Shown: piece by piece, positions 4,383-11,756 of the stretch | How the letters are laid out: every line of letters begins with the position of its first letter | How positions within the stretch are numbered: position 1 is the first letter of the stretch | NCBI GenBank assembly: GCA_946410395.1 | Contig: CAMKAE010000048.1 | Span: 1-11,908 of the forward strand | Length of the DNA stretch: 11,908 nt | Source of the DNA: an uncultured Clostridia bacterium | GTDB lineage: Bacteria > Bacillota > Clostridia > Christensenellales > Aristaeellaceae | Direction: 5' to 3' | Position numbers and translations under genes: made by a program | Notes under the pieces: model-generated | What the model saw: the letters and a program-made list of their open reading frames with translations, nothing else | The model's database searches: none | Told to the model about the DNA's origin: nothing

Positions 4383-5888
4383 ATGATCCAGACCGAGCCC
4401 CTGATCAGCCGTTCCGCCATGATCCGTTGCGCCCTGTGCGCCGACGCACCCTGCGACAGCGCCTGCCCGAAGCTGGCCCCGTCGGACCTGCTGCGCAGCG
4501 TCTGGTTCCGCAATGAGCAGGGGGCCGTGTCCCGCCTGCCGGCGGAAAACCCCTGCCTGATCTGCGGCGCGCCCTGCGAGCGGGCCTGCGTGCGGCCCAC
4601 CGAGGTGCCCATCCGCGAGCTGGTCAACCGCCTTTATTATCAGGTGAAGCCGCAGACGGAGACCGCGCCGCCCGCGGATGAAAGCCTGCTGGCCTGCGAC
4701 CTGTGCGGCATTCCGCTGGAGAATCCCTTCCTGCTGTCCTCCTCGGTGGTGGCCAGCACCTATGACATGTGCGCCCGGGCCTTCGAGGCCGGCTGGGCGG
4801 GCATCTGCTTCAAGACCGTCTGCTCCCTGGACATCCACGAGGCCTCCCCGCGCTTCTCCGCCCTCACCGGCGACGGCGGCAGCATCATCGGCTTCAAGAA
4901 CATCGAGCAGCTCTCCGACCACACCGTGGCGGAGAACATGGCGATTTTCCGGGAGCTGAAGAAAAACTATCCCACCAAATTCATCCTGGCCTCGATCATG
5001 GGCCAGAACGAGGCGGAATGGGGCGAGCTGGCCCGGCTGTGCCAGGACAACGGCGCGGACGCGGTGGAGCTGAACTTCTCCTGCCCCAACATGGCCGAGG
5101 GCGGTCTCGGCTCGGACATCGGCCAGGTGCCGGAGCTGGTGGAGCGCTTTACCGCCGCCGCCAAGCGCGCCTGCACCATTCCCGTGCTGGCCAAGCTGAC
5201 CCCCAACGTGGCCTCGATGGTCCCGGCGGCGGAGGCAGCCCTGCGGGGCGGGGCGGACGGCATCGCGGCCATCAACACCATCAAGTCCGTCGTCGGCCTG
5301 AACATCCACACCTATGTCTCCGGGCCCGCGGTCCGGGGGCAGTCCGCCGTGGGCGGCTACAGCGGCAACGCCGTCAAGCCCATCGCCCTGCGCTTTATCG
5401 CGGAGCTGGCCCAGGACCCTGCCCTGAAGGGGCTGCACCTCTCCGCCATGGGCGGGGTGGAGACCTGGCAGGACGCGCTGGAGTTCCTGCTGCTCGGCGG
5501 CAGCACCATCCAGGTCACCACCGCCGTGATGCAGTACGGCTACCGGATCATCGACGACCTGAAGCAGGGCCTGCTGCTGTATCTGAAGGAAAAGGGCTTC
5601 GGCAACGTGCGGGAAGCCATCGGCCTGGGGCTGGACTCCCTCCACAGCACCACCGACACCCTGGAGCGCGACACCGTGGTCTTCCCGCAGTTCAACCCGG
5701 AGCGCTGCGTCGGCTGCGGCCGGTGCATGATCTCCTGCGCCGACGGCGGCCACCAGGCCATCCGCCTGGACCGAAACCGCCGCCCGAAGCTGGACGGCAA
5801 GCGCTGCGTCGGCTGCCACCTGTGCGTGCTGGTCTGCCCGCAGCGGGCCATCAGCCCGGGCCGCAAGCGCGTCCTCCCCGCAAGATAA
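4383..5888 (+). CDS. preA: PreA-like dihydropyrimidine dehydrogenase/dihydroorotate dehydrogenase-family protein with N- and C-terminal 4Fe-4S motifs
   Basis: The 501 residues divide into three parts. The N-terminus (about 10-90) carries C16-C19-C24-C28 and C58-C61-C65-C69, resembling the iron-sulfur helical domain that starts PreT and eukaryotic DPD. The middle (about 103-400) is an FMN-binding DHODH-type barrel with the active-site motif ELNFSCPN (C234 equals the catalytic cysteine of DPD and PreA), KLTPN (271-275), INTI (297-300), GGYSG and AMGGV (355-359). The C-terminus is ferredoxin-like, with C442-C445-C448-C452 and C475-C478-C481-C485. The family reduces uracil/thymine to dihydropyrimidines or the reverse. 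E. coli PreA is about 411 residues and lacks the N-terminal part, while DPD also has FAD and NADPH domains, which are missing here. The electron donor is therefore unknown. AAAAAGGAGG lies 7 bases before the ATG. It has its own terminator and appears monocistronic. Confidence 0.85.
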   Translation: MIQTEPLISRSAMIRCALCADAPCDSACPKLAPSDLLRSVWFRNEQGAVSRLPAENPCLICGAPCERACVRPTEVPIRELVNRLYYQVKPQTETAPPADESLLACDLCGIPLENPFLLSSSVVASTYDMCARAFEAGWAGICFKTVCSLDIHEASPRFSALTGDGGSIIGFKNIEQLSDHTVAENMAIFRELKKNYPTKFILASIMGQNEAEWGELARLCQDNGADAVELNFSCPNMAEGGLGSDIGQVPELVERFTAAAKRACTIPVLAKLTPNVASMVPAAEAALRGGADGIAAINTIKSVVGLNIHTYVSGPAVRGQSAVGGYSGNAVKPIALRFIAELAQDPALKGLHLSAMGGVETWQDALEFLLLGGSTIQVTTAVMQYGYRIIDDLKQGLLLYLKEKGFGNVREAIGLGLDSLHSTTDTLERDTVVFPQFNPERCVGCGRCMISCADGGHQAIRLDRNRRPKLDGKRCVGCHLCVLVCPQRAISPGRKRVLPAR

Positions 5889-5906
5889 CCGGTCCCAACC
5901 GTCCTT

Positions 5907-5950
5907 CCCGCCCCGCCGCAGGGTGTTCGCCTTGCGCCGGGGCGGGTTTT
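5907..5950 (+). terminator. Strong intrinsic terminator after the PreA-like gene
   Basis: Outer arms CCCGCCCCG (5907-5915) and CGGGGCGGG (5938-5946) pair perfectly. An inner helix CGCAGGG (5917-5923) / CCTTGCG (5930-5936) with one G-U pair closes on the loop TGTTCG. TTTT follows at 5947-5950. Confidence 0.88.
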
Positions 5951-5960
5951 ATGGTACAAT
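5932..5960 (+). promoter_or_regulatory. Promoter of parE-parC, nested in the upstream terminator
   Basis: TTGCGC (5932-5937) and TACAAT (5955-5960) are 17 bp apart, and TGG directly precedes the -10, giving an extended -10 (TGn). The -35 and most of the spacer lie in the 3' arm of the terminator hairpin. Transcription would start near 5967, leaving a leader of about 60 nt before the TTG start. Confidence 0.7.
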
Positions 5961-6010
5961 ATATGGTGGTTTGATGGGCCCATGATGCCCTTCCGGCCGC
6001 AACGACAACC

Positions 6011-6016
6011 GGGGAG
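6011..6016 (+). promoter_or_regulatory. parE: Ribosome binding site that fixes the TTG start of parE
   Basis: GGGGAG is 9 bases before TTG 6026. An in-frame stop (TGA 6017-6019) lies just upstream, and the next in-frame ATG is residue 21, inside the conserved VRMRPGMYIG motif. The TTG is therefore the only workable start. Confidence 0.8.
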
Positions 6017-6025
6017 TGACACAAC

Positions 6026-8011
6026 TTGACGCAAAACTATGACGCCGGGAACATCCAGGTGCTCGAGGGGCTCGAGGCCGTGCGGATGCGCCCGGGCATG
6101 TATATCGGCACCACCTCCTCCCGTGGCCTGCACCACTGCCTGTGGGAGATCGTGGACAACGCGATCGACGAGGCCAGCAACGGCTTCGCGGACGAGGTGA
6201 CGGTGACCCTGCACACCGACGGCTCCGCCAGCGTGCTCGACAACGGCCGCGGCGTGCCGGTGGACGAGCACCCCACCCTGCACGTCTCCGGCGTGGAGGT
6301 CATCTACACCCGCCTGCACGCCGGCGGCAAGTTCAACAACGAGAACTACGCCTACTCCGGCGGTCTGCACGGGGTCGGCGCCTCGGTGGTGAACGCCCTG
6401 TCCCGCTGGATGATCGTGGACTCCTACCGCGACTGGGGCCACTACCAGATGCGCTTCACCAGCGAGGAGGACCCCAAGACCGGCAAGATCGAGGCTGGCA
6501 AGCCCGCCGGGCCCCTGCAGAAGCTGGGCAACACCCGCCGCAGGGGCACCCTGGTGCGTTTCCTGCCGGACGACCGAATTTTCGAGGACGTCCGCTGGAA
6601 CAGCCAGCAGGTCGCCCGCAGGCTGCAGGAGCTGGCCTATCTGAACCGCGGCCTGATGATCAACTTCGTGGACGAGCGGGTCAAGGAGCCGGACAAGCGC
6701 ACCCAGACCTTCTGCTATGAGGGCGGCATCATCGACTATGTGAAATACCTGAACGTGGGCCGCACCCCGATCGGGGACGAGGTCATCTTCCTGGAGGGCC
6801 AGCGGGATACCACCATCTGCCGCGCGGCGATCCAGTACACGGCTGACTATGCGGAAAACGTCTTTTCCTATGTCAACAACATTCCCACCCCGGAGGGCGG
6901 CACCCACGAGACCGGCTTCAAGACCGCCTTCACCAAGGCCTTCAACGACTATGCCCGCAAGGTCGGCGTGCTGAAGGACAAGGACGCCAACCTCTCGGGC
7001 GAGGACTTCCGGGAGGGGCTCACCTGCGTGCTGACCACCATGGTCAAGAACCCCCAGTTCGAAGGCCAGACGAAGGGCCGCCTGGGGAACAGCGAGGTGC
7101 GGCCCGCGGTGGAGGCCATCGTGGCGGAGAAGCTGGCCGACTGGCTGGACAACCTGAAAAACCAGGAGCTGGCCCAGCATATCGTGGGCAAGGCCGTGAA
7201 GGCCGCCCAAGCCCGGGAGGCTGCCCGCAAGGCCCGGGACACCATCCGCTCCTCCAAGGCCCTCGAAGCCCAGCCCCTGGTGGGCAAGCTGGCCGCCGCC
7301 CGGGGACATCACCCCGAGGACAACGAGCTGTTCATCGTGGAGGGCGACTCGGCAGGCGGCAGCGCCAAGCAGGGCCGGGACAGCCGCTTCCAGGCCATTC
7401 TGCCCCTGCGCGGCAAGCCGCTGAACGCCGAGAAAAAGAACATCGACCAGGTGCTGTCCAACGAGGAGTTCCGCAGCCTGATCACCGCCCTGGGCACCTC
7501 CATCGGCGAAACCTTCACCCTGAGCAGCCTGAAATACCACAAGGTCGTGATCCTCTCCGACGCGGACCAGGACGGCGCCCACATCCGCGCCATCCTGCTG
7601 ACCTTCTTCTTCCGCTACATGAAGGAGCTGATCACCGCCGGCCACGTCTACATCGGCATGCCGCCCCTGTACCGGGTGGCCAAGGGCAGCCAGGTCATCT
7701 ACTGCTACGACGACAAGGAGCTGGAGCGAGTCACGAAAAAGGTGGGCAAGGGCTACACCCTCCAGCGCTACAAGGGCCTGGGCGAGATGAACCCCGAGCA
7801 GCTGTGGGAGACCACCATGGATCCATCCCAGCGCAAGCTCATGCAGGTCTCCATCGACGACGCCGCCCAGGCGGACCGCCTCGTGACCATCCTCATGGGC
7901 GACAAGGTGGAGCCCCGCCGGGACTACATCAGCGAGTTCGCCGACTTCAACCGGCAGGACAATTTCGAGCTGCCGGAAGGGCAGGTCAATCCGATGAAGC
8001 GTGCACAGTGA
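6026..8011 (+). CDS. parE: DNA topoisomerase IV subunit B (type IIA topoisomerase ATPase/TOPRIM subunit)
   Basis: The 661-residue protein starts with TTG. The GHKL ATPase domain shows E41 in EIVDNAIDEA (catalytic base), DNGRG (72-76), the ATP lid GGLHGVGAS (112-120) and the QTK loop (348-350, K350). The TOPRIM domain follows with EGDSAGGSA (439-447; E439), PLRGK (460-464) and DADQD (512-516), which bind Mg2+, and RYKGLGEMN (581-589) near the end. It drives ATP-dependent strand passage with the ParC subunit to unlink daughter chromosomes. GyrB and ParE are hard to tell apart by the B subunit alone. The call rests on the adjoining A subunit, which lacks a GyrA box, and on the absence of dnaA/recF neighbours. 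parC follows after 61 bp, most likely on the same transcript. Confidence 0.9.
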   Translation: MTQNYDAGNIQVLEGLEAVRMRPGMYIGTTSSRGLHHCLWEIVDNAIDEASNGFADEVTVTLHTDGSASVLDNGRGVPVDEHPTLHVSGVEVIYTRLHAGGKFNNENYAYSGGLHGVGASVVNALSRWMIVDSYRDWGHYQMRFTSEEDPKTGKIEAGKPAGPLQKLGNTRRRGTLVRFLPDDRIFEDVRWNSQQVARRLQELAYLNRGLMINFVDERVKEPDKRTQTFCYEGGIIDYVKYLNVGRTPIGDEVIFLEGQRDTTICRAAIQYTADYAENVFSYVNNIPTPEGGTHETGFKTAFTKAFNDYARKVGVLKDKDANLSGEDFREGLTCVLTTMVKNPQFEGQTKGRLGNSEVRPAVEAIVAEKLADWLDNLKNQELAQHIVGKAVKAAQAREAARKARDTIRSSKALEAQPLVGKLAAARGHHPEDNELFIVEGDSAGGSAKQGRDSRFQAILPLRGKPLNAEKKNIDQVLSNEEFRSLITALGTSIGETFTLSSLKYHKVVILSDADQDGAHIRAILLTFFFRYMKELITAGHVYIGMPPLYRVAKGSQVIYCYDDKELERVTKKVGKGYTLQRYKGLGEMNPEQLWETTMDPSQRKLMQVSIDDAAQADRLVTILMGDKVEPRRDYISEFADFNRQDNFELPEGQVNPMKRAQ

Positions 8012-8072
8012 GGACGCGGGGAACGGCCTGTCCAGCATGACGCATCAATCAACAGCAAAGGTTTGAAGCAAT

Positions 8073-10538
8073 ATGCCAAAGAAAAAGACCAACGATAAGC
8101 CCATCGCCAAGGATGATCCGTCCCGCATCATCGTCACCTCCATGGAGGACGTGATGCACAACTCCATGATCCCCTACGCCGAGCACGTCATCCTCGAGCG
8201 GGCGCTGCCCCGGGTGGAGGACGGCCTGAAGCCTGTGCAGCGGCGGATCCTGTACACCATGATGGAGCTGGGCACCACCCCGGACAAGCCGCACCGCAAG
8301 TGCGCCCGCATCGTGGGCGACTGCCTGGGCAAATATCACCCCCACGGGGATTCCTCCGTGTATGACGCGCTGGTCCGCATGGCCCAGGATTTTTCCATGC
8401 GCGGCCCCATGGTGGACGGCCACGGCAACTTCGGCTCCATCGACGGCGACCCGGCGGCCGCCATGCGCTACACCGAAGCCCGGATGGCGCCCCTGGCCAT
8501 GCAGATGCTCCGGGACATCGAGAAGGACACCGTGCCCTTCCGCCTGAACTTCGACGACACGCTCAAGGAGCCCGACATGCTCCCGGCCCGCTTCCCCAAC
8601 CTGCTGGTGAACGGCGCCAGCGGCATCGCCGTAGGCCTGGCCACCAACATCCCGCCGCACAACCTGGGCGAGGCCATTCGGGCCGCCGTCGCCCAGATCG
8701 AGAACCCGGACATCACCCTGGACGAGCTGATGCAGATCATCCCGGGGCCGGATTTCCCCACCGGCGGCGTGCTGGTCAAGAACGAGGAAATCCGCCAAGG
8801 CTACCTCACCGGCCGCAGCAAGCTGCAGGTGCGGGCAAAGGTCCACGTGGAGGACGGCGCCGCCGGACGCAAGCTGCTGGTGGTGACGGAGATTCCCTAC
8901 GCCGTCAACAAGGCCGCGATGCTCGAGAAGATCCAGAAGCTCACCGAGGAGAAGAAGGCCGCCCTCAGCGGCGTGTACGACATCCGCGACGAGAGCGACC
9001 GGGAAGGCCTGCGCGCCGTCATCGAGCTCAAGCGGGACGCCGACCCTGACAAGGTGCTGGCCTACCTCTACAAGTACAGCGACCTGCAGGTGACCTTCGG
9101 CGTCAACATGGTCGCCATCGCTGACGGCAAGCCCGTGCAGATGGGCCTCAAGGCCATGCTGGGCTACTTCATCGCGCACCAGAAGCAGGTGATCACCCGC
9201 CGCACGACCTTCGACCTGAAGCAGGCCGAGGCCCGGGCCCACATCCTTGAGGGCCTGATGATCGCCGTGGACAACCTCGACGAGGTCATCCGCCTGATCC
9301 GCGCCAGCAAAAACCCCAAGGAAGCCCGCGTCGCCCTGATGGATGCCTTCGACCTGGACGAGGTCCAGGCCCAGGCCATCCTGGACATGCGCCTGCAGCG
9401 GCTGACCAACCTGGAGATCCTGGCCCTGCGCAAGGAATTCGAGGAGATGCAGAAGCTGATCCGCTCCCTGAAGGCCATCCTGGGCAGCGAGAAGAAGCTG
9501 ATGCAGGTCATCGCCAAAGAGCTGAAGGAGATCGAGGAGCAGTTCGCCGATCCCCGCCGCACAGCCATCGAGGAGGTGGCGGAGGTACAGATCGACAAGG
9601 CGGACACCGCGCCGGTGCCCGACGAGGCCGTGGTGGCCTTCACCGGGGCGGGCCAGCTGAAGCGGATCTGGCCGGCGGTCTACCGCAAGACCCCGCTGCC
9701 CACGGCGCTGGAGGACCCCAAAGAGGCCCCGCGCTTCCTCTTTAATACCCGCACCGACGAGACACTGCTGGTGTTCACAAACCTGGGCAACTGCTATCCC
9801 ATCGGCGTGGGCGCCCTGAGCGAGTGCAAGCCCAGGGATCGGGGCCTGCTGCTGACCGGCCTGCTGCCCAAGCTGGAAACCGGCGAGGAAGCCGTCTGGA
9901 TGGACTGCTGCGCCACCGCCGCCCTGGCCGGAAAGCCGGATCTGCTGCTGGTGACCGCGCAAGGCGCGGCCAAGCGGATGAAGGCCGCGGAGCTGGACGT
10001 GCGCTCCAAACGCTTTGCCGTCATGGGTCTCAAGGGCGAGGACCGGCTGGCCGCCGTGCTCCCCCTGCCCTCCGATGACGACGCCCTGCTGCTCTCCCGC
10101 CAGGGCATGAGCATCCGCATCGCCGTCGACACCGTGCCCCTCCAGGGCCGGACCTCCGCCGGCGTCCGAGCCGTTCAGCTCGCACCCGGGGACAGCCTGC
10201 TGCTGGCCTGCCAGCTGAAAAAGGGCGATGAGCTGCTGCTGCTGAGCGACAAGGGCAACGGCAAGCGGGTCCCCGCCCTGAGCTTTGAGCGCCAGGGCCG
10301 CGCCGGCAAAGGCGTCCGGGCCTTCCCCTTCCAGAAGAACGGCGTCAACGGCACCTGCCTGGCCGCAGCGCTGCTCCTGGACGGCGCCGTCCACGCCGTG
10401 GCGGTGACCCAGGCCCAGACGCCCCCGAGCCGTCACGACGTGAACGAATTCCCCATCCAGAACCTGGCCGGCAAGGGCGCCCCGGTCGTGCTGGCCCTGC
10501 TGACGGACGTGGTCACCGGCGCCATAGCGCTCCCGTGA
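8073..10538 (+). CDS. parC: DNA topoisomerase IV subunit A (type IIA topoisomerase breakage-reunion subunit)
   Basis: The protein has 821 residues. The N-terminal opening MEDVMHNSMIPYAEHVILER is the form I associate with clostridial ParC. The breakage-reunion domain has HPHGDSSVYDALVRMAQ (89-105), VDGHGNFGSIDGD (114-126) and RYTEAR with the catalytic Y133 next to R132. The quinolone-region residues equivalent to S83 and D87 of E. coli GyrA are S94 and D98, that is, the unmutated state. PNLLVNGASGIAVGLATNIP and IPGPDFPTGG follow. The C-terminal beta-pinwheel (about 515-815) has repeated blades such as ETLLVFTNLGNCYPIG, DELLLLSDKGNGKRV. No GyrA box (QRRGGKG-like) is found where gyrase has it (near 525-550, LKRIWPAVYRKTPLP), so decatenation rather than supercoiling is inferred. 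The ATG at 8073 has a modest AAAGG 11 bases upstream. Confidence 0.9.
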   Translation: MPKKKTNDKPIAKDDPSRIIVTSMEDVMHNSMIPYAEHVILERALPRVEDGLKPVQRRILYTMMELGTTPDKPHRKCARIVGDCLGKYHPHGDSSVYDALVRMAQDFSMRGPMVDGHGNFGSIDGDPAAAMRYTEARMAPLAMQMLRDIEKDTVPFRLNFDDTLKEPDMLPARFPNLLVNGASGIAVGLATNIPPHNLGEAIRAAVAQIENPDITLDELMQIIPGPDFPTGGVLVKNEEIRQGYLTGRSKLQVRAKVHVEDGAAGRKLLVVTEIPYAVNKAAMLEKIQKLTEEKKAALSGVYDIRDESDREGLRAVIELKRDADPDKVLAYLYKYSDLQVTFGVNMVAIADGKPVQMGLKAMLGYFIAHQKQVITRRTTFDLKQAEARAHILEGLMIAVDNLDEVIRLIRASKNPKEARVALMDAFDLDEVQAQAILDMRLQRLTNLEILALRKEFEEMQKLIRSLKAILGSEKKLMQVIAKELKEIEEQFADPRRTAIEEVAEVQIDKADTAPVPDEAVVAFTGAGQLKRIWPAVYRKTPLPTALEDPKEAPRFLFNTRTDETLLVFTNLGNCYPIGVGALSECKPRDRGLLLTGLLPKLETGEEAVWMDCCATAALAGKPDLLLVTAQGAAKRMKAAELDVRSKRFAVMGLKGEDRLAAVLPLPSDDDALLLSRQGMSIRIAVDTVPLQGRTSAGVRAVQLAPGDSLLLACQLKKGDELLLLSDKGNGKRVPALSFERQGRAGKGVRAFPFQKNGVNGTCLAAALLLDGAVHAVAVTQAQTPPSRHDVNEFPIQNLAGKGAPVVLALLTDVVTGAIALP

Positions 10539-10546
10539 GCCGCCCC

Positions 10547-10575
10547 TTTACATCCCGGGTCAAACATGGTAGAAT
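10547..10575 (+). promoter_or_regulatory. Promoter of the DUF4097-type gene
   Basis: TTTACA (10547-10552) and TAGAAT (10570-10575) are 17 bp apart, each matching the sigma-A consensus at 5 of 6 positions, with TGG before the -10. It starts only 9 bp after the parC stop. No terminator is seen after parC, so readthrough from parE-parC is also possible. Confidence 0.75.
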
Positions 10576-10599
10576 GTTCCGAAGCGAGGGGGCGACGTC

Positions 10600-11358
10600 A
10601 TGAACCGGAACGAACACTATGACCCCAGCCTGGTGACAGGCTTCGGCATCCGCCTGGCCTGGGCCACGCTGGAGATGATGACCGACGACGTGAAGGACCT
10701 GCAGCTGCTGGTGTCCGGCAGCCAGGACGACGTGGATGATCTCCGGATCGGCGTGGAAAACGGCCGCCTGAGCGTGTCGCAGCCCGCCTACGGGCTCAGC
10801 ACCCGCATCGCCACGGAACGCTGGATGCAGGTGACCCTGCGGATCCCGCGGGACTGGCGCGGCGACGTGCAGGCCTCCACCATGACGGGCCTGATGCAGG
10901 TGCACGGGCTCAGCGGCACGGACTTCAGCCTCACCACCGTTTCCGGAACCCTGCGGGTCAACGGTCTGAGCGGCATGAGCGTCACCCTCCACACGGTGTC
11001 GGGCCTGCTCGACGTCTGCGGGATTACGGCGGAGAAGGGCAGCATGCGCACGGTCTCCGGCGACCTGTCCCTGTACCGGGGCATGTTCCGGCAGCTCAAG
11101 CTCACCAGCGTCAGCGGGATGATCGTGGCCGGCCTCGACGAAGACTTTGAAGCCCTGGACATCAACACCGTCTCCGGGGCCATGTCGGTGCAGGCGCCAA
11201 TCATGCGGGCGAAGATCGGCCTGCGCTCGGTCGCCGGCAAGCTAAAGACCGAGGGCGTGGAGAACACCGAGGACGGACCGGCGATCAGCGCCAACAGCGT
11301 CTCCGGCAGCCTGACCGTCACCCGCTCCGGCAGCCCGGCGGCATCCGACGCAACCTGA
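10600..11358 (+). CDS. DUF4097-type beta-repeat protein of unknown function
   Basis: The 252-residue protein has no signal peptide and no membrane segment, so it is probably cytoplasmic or recruited by a partner. After an N-terminal part with short beta-strands, it shows a repeating pattern T-V-S-G-x-L-x-V with a period of 19-20 residues: TVSG at 113, 132 and 151, SVSG at 170, TVSG at 190, SVAG at 210 and SVSG at 233. Such stacked strands are typical of the DUF4097 family (putative adhesin-like right-handed beta-helix). Family members are often linked to envelope-stress modules, but no such partner is visible here. GAGGGGG (10586-10592) lies 7 bases before the ATG. It has its own promoter and is followed after 56 bp by ybaB. 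The acidic N-terminal segment DDVDD (43-47) is the only other notable feature. Confidence 0.7.
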   Translation: MNRNEHYDPSLVTGFGIRLAWATLEMMTDDVKDLQLLVSGSQDDVDDLRIGVENGRLSVSQPAYGLSTRIATERWMQVTLRIPRDWRGDVQASTMTGLMQVHGLSGTDFSLTTVSGTLRVNGLSGMSVTLHTVSGLLDVCGITAEKGSMRTVSGDLSLYRGMFRQLKLTSVSGMIVAGLDEDFEALDINTVSGAMSVQAPIMRAKIGLRSVAGKLKTEGVENTEDGPAISANSVSGSLTVTRSGSPAASDAT

Positions 11359-11385
11359 CGGATCCTTTCGTCTTTTACGGCATGA

Positions 11386-11400
11386 TTTTGCAAAGCAAAA
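11386..11400 (+). promoter_or_regulatory. Small inverted repeat in front of ybaB
   Basis: TTTTGCAAAGCAAAA has 6-bp arms and a 3-base loop and ends one base before the ybaB ribosome binding site GGAGG (11402-11406). It may be a weak leader hairpin or an operator. No strong promoter is seen in the 56-bp gap, so ybaB may depend on upstream transcription. Confidence 0.3.
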
Positions 11401-11414
11401 CGGAGGAATGAAAC

Positions 11415-11753
11415 ATGGCAAGACCCAATTTCGGCGGCTTCGGCGGCGGACAGAACATGCAGCAGCTGATGCGGCAGGCGCAGAAGATGCAGCAGCAGAT
11501 GACGGAAATGCAGGAGAAGCTGGAGAGCCAGGAATACGAGGCGGCCAGCGGCGGCGGCATGGTGCAGGTGAAGGTCTCCGGCAAGCGAGAGGTCATGAGC
11601 GTCACCATCAACCCCACCGTGGTGGATCCCGACGACGTGGAGATGCTCGAGGACCTGGTGAAGGCCGCGGTGAACGAAGCCCTGCGCAAGTGCGAGGAGG
11701 ACCGCGAGTCCACCATGGGCAAGCTGGCTCCCGGGATGGGAGGCCTCTTCTGA
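11415..11753 (+). CDS. ybaB: YbaB/EbfC family nucleoid-associated DNA-binding protein
   Basis: The 112 residues match the family length (about 100-115). A glycine-rich start (FGGFGGGQN) is followed by the long amphipathic, Gln/Met-rich helix LMRQAQKMQQQMTEMQEKL (residues 18-36), then GGGMVQVKVSGKREVMSVTI with the conserved G-G-V-V-x-G core, then INPTVVDPDDVEMLEDLV and a second helix, ending in GMGGLF. YbaB forms a tweezer-like dimer that binds DNA and is thought to help organise the nucleoid or assist recombination. GGAGG (11402-11406) is 8 bases before the ATG. recR begins 3 bases after its stop, the classic ybaB-recR pair. The dnaX gene that usually precedes ybaB is absent here. Confidence 0.95.
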   Translation: MARPNFGGFGGGQNMQQLMRQAQKMQQQMTEMQEKLESQEYEAASGGGMVQVKVSGKREVMSVTINPTVVDPDDVEMLEDLVKAAVNEALRKCEEDRESTMGKLAPGMGGLF

Positions 11754-11756
11754 TCC

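Noticed and set aside
4356..5819. Minus-strand open frame opposite the PreA-like gene, and the plus-strand frame 4769-5974
   Set aside because: Both are out-of-frame shadows of a gene with full FeS and FMN motifs. The products are repetitive and Arg/Gly/Ala/His rich.
5540..8038. Very long open frame on the minus strand across parE (and 8049-10436 across parC)
   Set aside because: These are antisense shadows. GC-rich third positions of parE and parC remove stops on the other strand. The translations are low-complexity (A, G, L, V, H, Q rich), have no recognisable domain and no good ribosome binding site, while the plus strand encodes clear topoisomerase domains.
6026..10538. gyrB-gyrA
   Set aside because: There is no GyrA box in the C-terminal domain, and the A subunit opens with the ParC-like MEDVMHNSMIPYAEHVI. 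No dnaA, dnaN or recF neighbours are present. Some doubt remains without phylogeny.
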